A stretch of DNA of 34,391 nucleotides from Robiginitomaculum sp. Lineage in GTDB: Bacteria > Pseudomonadota > Alphaproteobacteria > Caulobacterales > Maricaulaceae. The notes below the pieces were generated by a model that did no database searches, was not told where the DNA came from, and worked only from the letters and a program-made list of their open reading frames with translations. Below, one piece after another: positions 1 to 6,913 of the stretch; the stretch's first letter is position 1, and each line of letters starts with the position of its first letter. A program made the translations under genes and the position numbers. The stretch covers positions 1 through 34,391 of the forward strand of contig JAESQN010000050.1 of the NCBI GenBank assembly GCA_016765135.1, read 5' to 3'.

Positions 1-118
1 ACAATATATTGATGCCAAAATCCGTAACCAAATCAACCGCGCTCGGCTCCTCGGCATTTAGAAATGACATTGTATTTCCTGAACAGGCTCCGCCTTGAAG
101 CCACAACAAATTGGCCAT
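1..118 (-). CDS. hupS: [NiFe] uptake hydrogenase small subunit, group 2a (5' part only)
   Basis: Partial gene: it starts at the ATG at 118-116 and leaves the window at position 1, so only 39 codons are visible. A very strong Shine-Dalgarno (GAGGAGG) lies just upstream at about 124-130. The translation opens MANLLWLQGGACSGNTMS and continues with FLNAEEPS and DFGINIL. This is the N-terminus typical of cyanobacterial-type (group 2a) uptake hydrogenase small subunits. These lack a Tat signal peptide and carry Cys12, the first ligand of the proximal Fe-S cluster. The protein would pass electrons from H2 oxidation in the large subunit into the respiratory chain at the cytoplasmic face. The HoxA/NtrC-type regulator upstream on the same strand fits a hydrogenase locus. 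The large subunit and maturation genes should lie left of the window. The family call is firm; the subgroup call rests on 39 residues. Confidence 0.88.
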   Translation of the reverse strand, partial: MANLLWLQGGACSGNTMSFLNAEEPSAVDLVTDFGINIL

Positions 119-611
119 ATTTTTCCTCCTCGTTTGTTATATGTGCAACCGCACTTGCTTTACATACTAATCGGATAGGGCTTTTTAACAAGCCAAGCAG
201 ATTTACAGTTGTCGTGGTTTTCTTTTGTAAAGGGTGAATAGATAACAAAAACAATACCTTAACTAACTTGCGGCAGGAATGTTTCTTTGAAATAACTGGT
301 GATGCAAACTTACTTTGCAGTGGAATTGCAAACAACATAATCACTAATCGTGCTGACAAGCGTTTAACCTTGGCGATTCCCACATTTTGGGCATTCGATT
401 TCGAGTAAATATCCAAACCAGATTCCTTCGCAGCGCGAGCACCAATGGCCGGATAATTGTTCCTTGGGAGGCCATACTTATCGCCCATATTTCCCTTGCC
501 TAAATCTTTAAAACTCTTATCCGCAGGTTGCGGCAAAACCCGTGAGTGCGGAAAAGCAATAACGCTTGGATTTGGCTTGCTACCTTGCTCTTTTTGGTCA
601 TCGTCACTCAT
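33..611 (-). CDS. Uncertain ORF between hydrogenase regulator and hupS
   Basis: An open frame of 192 codons starts 7 nt after the regulator's stop, with a weak AGCAGG Shine-Dalgarno. I recognise no family. The first ~70 residues are hydrophilic and look protein-like (SVIAFPHSRVLPQPADKSF; YGLPRNNYPAIGARAAKESG), so a small gene co-transcribed with the regulator is possible. The rest is basic and irregular, and the last ~85 nt overlap the start of hupS in another frame, so the full length is unlikely to be real. Either a short gene has been frameshifted around codons 75-90, or the frame is fortuitous. If it is not coding, positions 119-618 are a 500-bp leader containing the hupS promoter. I saw no sigma-54 -24/-12 element (GG-N10-GC with TTGCA) there. 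Confidence 0.25.
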   Translation of the reverse strand: MSDDDQKEQGSKPNPSVIAFPHSRVLPQPADKSFKDLGKGNMGDKYGLPRNNYPAIGARAAKESGLDIYSKSNAQNVGIAKVKRLSARLVIMLFAIPLQSKFASPVISKKHSCRKLVKVLFLLSIHPLQKKTTTTVNLLGLLKSPIRLVCKASAVAHITNEEEKYGQFVVASRRSLFRKYNVISKCRGAERG

Positions 612-618
612 GGCCTGC

Positions 619-2076
619 TCAACTGGTATTGGCGAGTTGGTAACGTTTTATTTTATTGGCAAGGCCCACTCTGGAAAGCCCTAGCTCTTTTGCAACTTTG
701 CTTTGGTTCCAACGCAGTCTTCCCAGCGCCTCTTTCACCAAATGCTTTTCCAAGCTTTCGACTTTCTCTTTTAGTGTGTCCCCAGCAATAGCCAAATTTG
801 GGTGCGTATCATCAAGAGCCGGGTTTGGAATAATAGCCAAAAATTCTTCAGACATATGACGGCTGGTTATATATTCGCCGTCGCTGGCCAGTGCGACCAT
901 GCGCTGGATTTCATTTTCAAGTTCACGGACATTGCCCGGATAGGGATGGTGCTGCAAGCGCTCTAAAACATTATTGGAAATACCCAGCAGTTTGACATTG
1001 GTAAGCTCTGTATATTTTTGCGTAAAAAATTCTGCCAGTACGGCAATATCATCGCGGCGATCCCGAAGCGGCGGGACAACCAATTCAAAGCCTTTGAGGC
1101 GAAAATACAAATCTTGGCGAAATTCGCCTTTGCTGACCATTTCGGACAACCGCCGATTGGACGCGCAAATAATCCTGACATCACAATGATAGACATGATC
1201 CGAGCCTAAGGGTTTAACCTCGCCCTCTTGCACTAACCTAAGTAAGCTGACTTGAAATGCAGGAGAGATTTCAGAAATTTCGTCCAAAAATACAGTACCG
1301 CCGTCCGCCGCCCGAAACAGCCCGAGCCGGTCACTGATAGCGCCAGGGAACGCCCCGCGCATATGGCCAAACAATTCGGAATGCAGCATTTCATCGGATA
1401 TGCCGCCGCAATTTTGCACAATCAACGGGCTACCGGTTCTGTTTGAGTTAAAATGAATGGCGCGCGCCATCAGCTCTTTGCCCGTACCGGTTTCGCCTTG
1501 AATAAGTATAGGTAAGTCCGTGCCCGCCGCCTGTTTGGCAATATTGCAAAGTTTTGCCATAGGTTCCGAAACATAAACCAGTTTTTCAAAATTACTACAA
1601 TCGGCAGAGACCCGTCCATTTGGTTTGCTGGCAAAAACCGGGCTGTCGTCATTAAGTTTAAGTTCGCGGGAAATCAGCCTATGGCGCCGGGATAACTCGG
1701 CAGTTTCCAGCGCCCGTTTCACCACCATGCCGACCTGCTCGACATCAATCGGCTTTCTGATAAATTGGTAAATCGCGGCGCGTTCGGCAGCCTCATGGTC
1801 TTTCTTATCATCGCCATTTTGCTCTTTAACCAAGATGCGCATGGCATTCGGGCAAGTGACCCGGCATTGTTGAAGAACATTTAACGCGCTCTTGCCCTCA
1901 AGATAGGCTTCGCAAATAACAAGGTCTATATTGGCTTCTTCCGTAAGCTTTAGCGCCTTTTTGGCCGTGCTTGCAATAAGCACCCGATAACCGTATTCAT
2001 CAGAAAGAACAGATTTGACCGCAGCCCACTCTTGCTCATAAGCAATCGCCAACAATACTGTGCTAACACCCGTCAT
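619..2076 (-). CDS. NtrC/HoxA-type AAA+ activator with degenerate receiver domain
   Basis: 485-residue protein with three parts: a receiver-like domain (about 5-125), a sigma-54-activator AAA+ domain (about 165-390) and a C-terminal Fis-type helix-turn-helix (about 445-482, ending in the SRVGLANKIKRYQL region). Walker A (GETGTGKE, about 194-201) and Walker B (TVFLDEI, 261-267) are intact. Two departures stand out. The receiver has Glu56 (DLVICEAYLEG) where the phosphorylated Asp belongs, and it lacks the usual DD acidic pair near its N-terminus, although the Lys of FIRKPID (108) is kept. The GAFTGA loop that contacts sigma-54 reads GAFPGA (241-246). Its position directly upstream of hupS suggests a HoxA/HupR-like role in controlling hydrogenase genes. 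Phosphorylation-independent activity is my inference. No histidine kinase is visible in the window. Confidence 0.88.
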   Translation of the reverse strand: MTGVSTVLLAIAYEQEWAAVKSVLSDEYGYRVLIASTAKKALKLTEEANIDLVICEAYLEGKSALNVLQQCRVTCPNAMRILVKEQNGDDKKDHEAAERAAIYQFIRKPIDVEQVGMVVKRALETAELSRRHRLISRELKLNDDSPVFASKPNGRVSADCSNFEKLVYVSEPMAKLCNIAKQAAGTDLPILIQGETGTGKELMARAIHFNSNRTGSPLIVQNCGGISDEMLHSELFGHMRGAFPGAISDRLGLFRAADGGTVFLDEISEISPAFQVSLLRLVQEGEVKPLGSDHVYHCDVRIICASNRRLSEMVSKGEFRQDLYFRLKGFELVVPPLRDRRDDIAVLAEFFTQKYTELTNVKLLGISNNVLERLQHHPYPGNVRELENEIQRMVALASDGEYITSRHMSEEFLAIIPNPALDDTHPNLAIAGDTLKEKVESLEKHLVKEALGRLRWNQSKVAKELGLSRVGLANKIKRYQLANTS

Positions 2077-2235
2077 TCACCCGAAACCTTATTATCTAAT
2101 TGCATACTTTGTTAGCATGGTAATTTTGGCGGTGCAATGGGAATTATATGGATGTGCTTCAGCATAGAAAAGCTATTTTCATTTTTACTGTCACAAATTT
2201 GGTTTGGCTCCGCACACGGAGACGAACCTGATATA

Positions 2236-2270
2236 AGATTCATTTTGGATACTTAGTGAGATTCATTTTG
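2236..2270. repeat. Pair of 12-bp direct repeats in intergenic region
   Basis: AGATTCATTTTG occurs at 2236-2247 and again at 2259-2270, about two helical turns apart (23 bp). It lies in the AT-rich 279-bp gap between the hydrogenase regulator and the hipA remnant. It could be a pair of protein-binding sites or chance in AT-rich DNA. Nothing else gene-like is seen in 2077-2355. Confidence 0.3.
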
Positions 2271-2355
2271 ATTATGAAATGGATTTAAGTCATTGTAATT
2301 ATTTAATTATATTGAAAGGCATGAGTCCTGCTTGCGGCTCTATACTTTTCGAGTC

Positions 2356-2790
2356 TTAAAACTCACCTTTTATGTGCTTCGCGCGCTTCCTTATCACCGC
2401 AATTATATCGTCAAATATTTCGGATTTGATGCCTTGGGATTCAAGATTTGAGCGCAGATCTTCGGATTTTTCTGCGCAAACATCAGCCATTTTCATGAGC
2501 TGATTTTTAAGGTTTTTGTATGCTGCTTTTGTATCAGGAACCAAGAGGTTCCAATGCCGTAAAAACACATCATCGGGCTTGTATTTTTTACCAATTTTCA
2601 TGGCCATGCGGATTGATAATTCGGGGTAAACTTTTGTGCACAAAAGATCATAAGCAGGGGCAAGATGCGGCTTGGCATTTGTGTAGAGCAAAGAATAGTT
2701 CTTGCCGTGCGCGTCTGCATTTCCGATTAGATATACCCAGAATCCTGAATGAACCATTTTTTGCTTGCGGTTTTTGTTTGGATTGATTCT
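2356..2790 (-). pseudogene. hipA: hipA kinase-toxin, C-terminal fragment
   Basis: The open frame here encodes about 143 residues that match the C-terminal lobe of HipA-type Ser/Thr kinases, the toxins of HipBA pairs, which phosphorylate aminoacyl-tRNA synthetases. Visible motifs are the catalytic loop LIGNADAHGKNYSLLY, the metal-binding segment APAYDLLCTKVYPELS and the following RMAMKIG. Full HipA proteins are about 400-440 residues. Here everything upstream of roughly KNRKQKMVHSGFWVY is missing, because the IS630-type element abuts at about 2790. No hipB antitoxin is nearby. The fragment lacks the ATP-binding N-lobe and should be inactive. Confidence 0.82.
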
Positions 2791-3902
2791 AAGGGGGTAT
2801 GAGGCGATCTTTTTCATTGTCACCGAGCGAACGTCGTGAACTTTTGTCGGTGCTGCGTCGGCACAAGGAGGACGGTCTGGTTGTACGCCGTGCCAACGCT
2901 CTGATTTTGCTGGATGACGGCAGGAGTTCCATGGCGATTGCTGATTTTCTGTATCTTGATGTCGGGACAGTGCGCACATGGCGACGCGCCTATGAAGCCG
3001 AGGGGATGTCCAGCCTCGCCATTGCTGGCTATTCAAAGCGCGAGGGCTATCTGAGCTTTGAACAAGAAGTCGAATTACGGGTGCATTTGACCACCCATCC
3101 GATGCGGACTGCGGACGAGGTTCGTGCCTATATTGAACAGACTTACGGGCAGGAATATTCCAAACCGGGTGCGATGACCGCAGGGAATGCCTCTTGTGAA
3201 AATTGATGAGCCGCCTTGGCTTTACTTATAAGAAGCCCAAGCTTTTACCGCTACAAGCCAGCCCCTAATCTCAAGAGAAGTTCATCGCGGGTTATGAGGC
3301 TTTATGCACCGGGTTACCTGCTGATGAAGCGATTGTATTCGCCGACGCAGTGCATCCTGAACATCAAAGCCGCCCGGCTTATGGCTGGTTTCCCAAGGAT
3401 CGTCAACCGGTGTTGGCCGCAAATTCAGGCCGCAGGCGGATGAATATTCACGCCGCCCTTAATCTTGAAACCTTCCAGTTCCAGCATGTGGAAGCCGTAA
3501 AAATCAACGCGGAAAGTACATTGCACCTGCTCAACAAGATAGAAACTACCTATCCGGACAAGCGGCATATTCATGTGTTTCTGGATAATGCCCGCTATCA
3601 CCATGCGCGGATTCTGAAACCGTGGCTGGGCGCAAATAATCGGCGGATAAAACTACACTTTCTGCCCGCCTATGCACCGCATTTAAACCCGATTGAGCGA
3701 CTGTGGGGTGTCATGCACAAGCATGTAACCCATAATAAACATTATGCCAAATTCAATGACTTTGCTGCTGCTATTTTGGCGTTCTTCTACAAAACCTTGC
3801 CAGACAAGTGGCCAATATTTCGTGATACCATAACCGATAACTTCAGAGTCATAACCAGCGAAAAACATATGCTTGTTCAGTGAACGGGGTATATATACCT
3901 TA
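2790..3902 (+). mobile_element. Degenerate IS630-family insertion sequence
   Basis: A block of about 1.1 kb, the usual IS630 size, carries a broken IS630-type transposase gene. I set the ends at TA dinucleotides (2790-2791 and 3901-3902), because IS630/Tc1-type elements duplicate a TA target and both flanking gene fragments stop there. The terminal sequences share AGG and TAT motifs but do not form a convincing long inverted repeat, so the ends are good to about 10 bp. The left flank is the 3' part of hipA and the right flank is the 5' part of a different gene. The element therefore marks a deletion junction as well as an insertion. Confidence 0.72.
2799..3883 (+). pseudogene. IS630-type transposase, disrupted by frameshift and nonsense codon
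   Basis: The N-terminal part (2799-3206) encodes a helix-turn-helix region (VVRRANALILLDDGRSSMAI; VGTVRTWRRAYEAEG). The catalytic part lies in another frame (from about 3206 to 3883) and holds all three acidic residues of the DDE domain: FADAVHPEH, VFLDNARYHH and HLNPIERLWG. The frame changes near 3185-3206, where the sequence between GAMTA and SRLGFTYKKPK carries extra bases. A TAA at 3266-3268 then interrupts the second frame, probably a GAA-to-TAA change judging from the following SQEKFIAGYEAL. An intact protein would be about 350-360 residues. With two independent lesions it should be unable to transpose unless complemented in trans. Confidence 0.8.
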
Positions 3903-4060
3903 GCAGGTTTGTATCTGATACGAGGGGCTACGCTAAAACTCATTGCGTTGCGGATAATGCCAATTTTCCCCGTCTCGGTCGCGAGCATGTATTTAGCCAG
4001 TTCATTGGCTGAAATGCGAGGGTGTTCGTAAGTTGTTGTGTAATTTGGAGAACGTGCCAT
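3903..4060 (-). pseudogene. 5' fragment of unknown gene cut by the IS630-type element
   Basis: Reading from the ATG at 4060-4058 gives 53 residues beginning MARSPNYTTTYEHPRISAN and continuing ELAKYMLATETGKIGI and PRIRYKPAK before entering IS sequence. The composition is that of a genuine protein, and a possible Shine-Dalgarno (AAAGG) sits 9 nt upstream. I cannot name the family. The frame continues into the element as VYIPRSLNKHM, which is IS-derived. An alternative start at 4096 adds 12 residues. The fragment and the hipA remnant on the far side of the element are on the same strand but belong to different genes. Confidence 0.55.
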
Positions 4061-4316
4061 GAGTGAAGACCTTTTCGTAGTTGATAGAATCGACAAGAAT
4101 CGCTCGATCTGTATATCAACGCTTGCAAAAAGTACAGTTGCAGGAAATGACGTAGCTCATTTAGGCAACGAGACAGGCTATTTCATTTATGAAGTAGACA
4201 ACCGCCCAAACTTTGGCGGTATAATTGTGCTCGCTAAGGCCGCTTCATCAGAAGCGGCTGTGCGGTTAGCGGAAATGTGGATGTCAAAGACTAAGGCAAT
4301 GCACCAGTCGATTTAA
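4059..4316 (+). CDS. Hypothetical protein, 85 aa
   Basis: Small acidic to neutral protein (opening MSEDLFVVDRIDKNRSICI, with GNETGYFIYEVDN and AAVRLAEMW later). A good Shine-Dalgarno (TTTGGAG, 8 nt before the ATG) and sensible residue composition support it as a real gene. I see no signal peptide, membrane segment or motif I can name. Its ATG overlaps the start codon of the truncated gene on the opposite strand by 2 nt, and its 3' end overlaps the 3' end of rhuM by 26 nt in convergent orientation. It is therefore squeezed between two minus-strand genes. It may belong to the accessory island; the function is unknown. Confidence 0.55.
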   Translation: MSEDLFVVDRIDKNRSICISTLAKSTVAGNDVAHLGNETGYFIYEVDNRPNFGGIIVLAKAASSEAAVRLAEMWMSKTKAMHQSI

Positions 4317-5403
4317 TGGTTTCTATGGCCTTATCAAAATCTGATTTGTAGCTATCGTCTTGTATGGGCTTGAACTTAGTAAATTCTACAGCGGCAGTTT
4401 TATCTGCGGTCGTCTTCTTAACCCGCCCATAACCTCTCAAAATTTGATACTCGTTGAAGTTTAAGAAGTCATCCAGTTTGCTATGCCAGTCTTTCATGGC
4501 CATGCGTCTACCTTTCTGGGCAAGGTTCTCTGCATAATCTAAAAACATGGTCACGAGTCTGTTCAGGTCTGATACTTCGTCCTCAGTGAGGTAATTTTTA
4601 GCTACTGATACATCAGACTTACGAATTTTGCCGCCAGAGCCTTGGTTTGCCCAAGTGGTTAACCCCATATTCGGCAGGTTATGGTCTGCTCGAAGTTTAA
4701 CAATTTCGGCAGCGGTCATTCCCGTAACTGCGTATTCAAGTTTGTTTTGAGTATGGGAAAAGAATTTTTTTGTCAGATCAGATCTAGCGTCATAATCATG
4801 ACTACACTGAATGTAGATTTCAGTAACCTTTTGATAGAAACGCCGTTCAGACGCTCGTATATCACGAATGCGCTCAAGCAATTCATCGAAATAATCTTTT
4901 TCGAATAACTGACTTCCCTGTTTAAGGCGGGCGTCATCCATAGCAAAGCCTTTGACAAGGTACTCTCGCAAAATTGAACTAGCCCACTGCCTAAACTGAA
5001 TAGCTTTTCTAGAATTAGCGCGGTAACCTACAGATAAAATGGCATCGAGATTGTAATGTTCAACTTTATAAGTTCTGCCATTTGGTAGAACTGTTGCAAT
5101 TTTTGCAACAGTTCTATCTTTAACAAGCTCGCCAGAATCAAAAATGTTCTTTAGATGTCGAGAAACCCCTGATTTATCGATTCCAAATATTTCGGTCATC
5201 GCAGATTGAGTGACCCACACATCTTCATGGGCAACAAAAACCCGTATTTTATCAGCGCCATTACCAGAGCTATAAAATAGAAAGTCACTTTGTTCAGGTA
5301 TTTCAGGTGTGGCAAATGAAAGCGTTGTTGATGACATGAGATTATCAGCAATATCATCAAAATCCGCATCAATAGGTTCAATTATGCTTGGTACTTTAGC
5401 CAT
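4291..5403 (-). CDS. rhuM: RhuM family protein
   Basis: Full-length member (370 residues) of the RhuM ('virulence protein') family, common in pathogenicity and defence islands, often near restriction-modification genes; the molecular function is not established. Family hallmarks are all visible: the helix-turn-helix-like VWVTQSAMTEIFGIDKSGVS about residues 62-82, HLKNIFDSGEL, the YNLDAILSVGYRANS segment with FRQWASSILREYLVKGF, then DYFDELLERIRDIRASERRF, TGMTAAEIVKLRAD, PNMGLTTW, KNYLTEDE and the closing LDDFLNFNEYQIL. The N-terminus carries about 45 extra residues before the conserved core. Its ATG (5403-5401) overlaps the end of an upstream reading frame, as in a translationally coupled operon whose first gene has been lost to the IS1595-type element. 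Confidence 0.85.
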   Translation of the reverse strand: MAKVPSIIEPIDADFDDIADNLMSSTTLSFATPEIPEQSDFLFYSSGNGADKIRVFVAHEDVWVTQSAMTEIFGIDKSGVSRHLKNIFDSGELVKDRTVAKIATVLPNGRTYKVEHYNLDAILSVGYRANSRKAIQFRQWASSILREYLVKGFAMDDARLKQGSQLFEKDYFDELLERIRDIRASERRFYQKVTEIYIQCSHDYDARSDLTKKFFSHTQNKLEYAVTGMTAAEIVKLRADHNLPNMGLTTWANQGSGGKIRKSDVSVAKNYLTEDEVSDLNRLVTMFLDYAENLAQKGRRMAMKDWHSKLDDFLNFNEYQILRGYGRVKKTTADKTAAVEFTKFKPIQDDSYKSDFDKAIETIKSTGALP

Positions 5404-5506
5404 TAGTAAGTTCCTTATAAGTGAGGCGTTTGCCTATACCAGCTTTAATGGTAGAGGAAATAAAGTCGAGAGTCCCGGTTTTTGCGGCGTTTATGGCGAT
5501 TTGAAA
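5396..5506 (-). pseudogene. 3' remnant of the gene once upstream of rhuM
   Basis: A 36-codon open frame (containing AAKTGTLDFISSTIKAGIGK and RLTYKELTNG) ends in a TAA at 5398-5396 that overlaps the rhuM start codon in the arrangement ATGGCTAA. Such overlaps normally mark translationally coupled genes, and the sequence is protein-like. The frame ends abruptly at about 5506, exactly where the IS1595-type transposase frame stops resembling its family. I read this as the C-terminus of a gene truncated by the insertion. Whether it was a restriction-modification subunit, as rhuM context often suggests, cannot be told from 36 residues. Confidence 0.5.
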
Positions 5507-6107
5507 ATTCGTTCACATAGCGGTGTAAGGTTTGTGCCTTGGTATTCGGGATAGGTTTGGCAGTGACTTTTCCGCCGCGCTTTAATACACCAATGACAGC
5601 CGTTTTACCAACCGCACCACGGCCTTTATTGAGTTTCTTGCTCTTATGTTTGTTCTTTTCTTTGCCGCCAATAAAAGTTTCGTCAACTTCGATTGTGGAG
5701 CCGCTATCATTATCGGCATTACTATCGCTCGACAACCAACATTCACGAATACGTTGTGATAGAAACCAAACGGTCTTTTGAGTGACACCAAGTTCTTTAG
5801 CCATTTGTACGCTGGATATGCCTTTGCGGGCAGTTGTAAGCATATACATAGCCATTAGCCACTTGTGAAGTGGTAAGCGAGATTCAGCAAGCACTGTGCC
5901 TGTGCGAACGCTAAAATGCTTACGGCAAGATTTACAACGATAAGCCATTGGCTTGTGGTTTTTGGTTTCGGTAATGGTATGGCTACCACAGTGAGGGCAA
6001 ACAGGTTGACCAGCCCAGCGTTTTTCTTCGAAGTAAAGGCGAGCGGATTCCTCATTAGGGAATTTCTCAAAAAACTGATATAGGCTTATAGTTTCTGGCT
6101 TAGTCAT
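5445..6107 (-). pseudogene. IS1595-family transposase, C-terminally truncated
   Basis: 220 residues against a family norm of about 300. The N-terminal zinc-ribbon is complete (VCPHCGSHTI ... YRCKSCRKHFSV, about residues 36-66), followed by the helix-turn-helix-like region with SVQMAKELGVTQKTVWFLSQRI and the first catalytic acidic residue in STIEVDETFIGGKEK. The conserved GVLKRGGKV and NTKAQTLHRYVNEF are present. After this the protein runs into unrelated sequence (SNRHKRRKNRDS) and stops, so the later acidic and His/Asn residues of the ISXO2-like DDE domain are absent. It should be catalytically dead. Confidence 0.82.
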
Positions 6108-6190
6108 GGTATTATCCTTAGTTTACAAGAATAATATCTATCTAGCCAAATAAGTCAAGGGTTAAGTGGCTAGTTAAGTATGTAGTTCCC
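5505..6190 (-). mobile_element. Truncated IS1595-type element
   Basis: The region carries the 5' two-thirds of an IS1595-type transposase gene. The promoter-side end is tentatively placed at GGG (6190-6188, read on the minus strand as GGGAACTACATACTT), upstream of the transposase. The distal end is missing: transposase similarity stops at about 5505, where the remnant of the gene upstream of rhuM begins. With one end lost it cannot be mobile. The outer limit at 6190 is an inference from the GGG terminus, not from a matched repeat. Confidence 0.55.
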
Positions 6191-6294
6191 AAAATGAAAT
6201 ACAGTTGCTGGGCTCATAAAATATCGGTTTCTTTTTCCTGAAAGCAGATTATATTGTTTGGCAAATAACGTCAAACATAGAGAATAAATCGGTC

Positions 6295-6765
6295 ATGAAA
6301 CCTCTTGATAAAATCGACAGAAAAATATTGCATGTCCTGCAAAAAAATGGGCGGATGTTTAATGTCGACTTGTCAAAACAAGTGAATTTAAGCCCAACAC
6401 CCTGTCTTGATCGTGTGCGCCGCTTAGAGCGCGACGGGTATATTGAAGGGTATCACGCCAAGCTCAATGCTGAAAAAATGAAAGTGAGCTTTCTGACATT
6501 TATGACGGTTTCCCTCGATCAGACGAATGAGGGGGTTTTTGAAGGGTTTAAAACTGCCATTGAAAACATTGATGAAATTGTCGAATGCCATATGGTCGGC
6601 GGCGGATTTGACTATCTTATAAAAATAAGAACGGAGTCTATGGCAGCCTATCGGCAGCTTATGGGGGAGAGGTTTTCAGAAATTCCGGGAATAGCTTCGA
6701 CCAACAGCTATTTTGTCATGGAAGAAATCAAGAACACACGGTTTTACAAAATTCCTGAAACCTGA
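6295..6765 (+). CDS. putR: Lrp/AsnC-family regulator, probable putA activator
   Basis: 156 residues with an N-terminal helix-turn-helix (LDKIDRKILHVLQKNGRMFN; DLSKQVNLSPTPCLDRVRRLE, residues 4-50) and a C-terminal RAM ligand-sensing domain (about 65-150, with VECHMVGGGFDYLIKI). This is the canonical Lrp/AsnC architecture and length. In alphaproteobacteria an Lrp-type PutR next to putA activates it in response to proline. Here the two genes are tandem on the same strand, with 148 bp of very AT-rich DNA between them, a plausible binding region for this family. The gene symbol rests on this context and could be wrong if the protein senses another amino acid. Confidence 0.82.
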   Translation: MKPLDKIDRKILHVLQKNGRMFNVDLSKQVNLSPTPCLDRVRRLERDGYIEGYHAKLNAEKMKVSFLTFMTVSLDQTNEGVFEGFKTAIENIDEIVECHMVGGGFDYLIKIRTESMAAYRQLMGERFSEIPGIASTNSYFVMEEIKNTRFYKIPET

Positions 6766-6913
6766 GGATTTTCGCTCCATATAATATACTGAAATAATAC
6801 ATATAACCCAGATTATATAACTGAATAGCCTGCAATATAGGCACACATGTTGCGAAATTTATGATTTCTATATCAGAGCAATTTTGCTTTGATGAAAACC
6901 TTCAGGTTTGTAA
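6766..6913 (+). promoter_or_regulatory. putA: AT-rich putA upstream region
   Basis: These 148 bp between putR and putA are markedly AT-rich (repeated ATAATATA-, ATATAAC- and TTATATAAC-like strings between 6779 and 6840). Lrp-family regulators bind such DNA. No single convincing -35/-10 pair or perfect palindrome is seen. Assignment as the PutR-controlled putA promoter is inferred from position. Confidence 0.4.

Noticed and set aside
119-618. Sigma-54 promoter ahead of hupS
   Set aside because: I looked for GG-N10-GC with TTGCA on the minus strand because of the NtrC-type regulator; TTGCA-like strings occur but without a correctly spaced GG.
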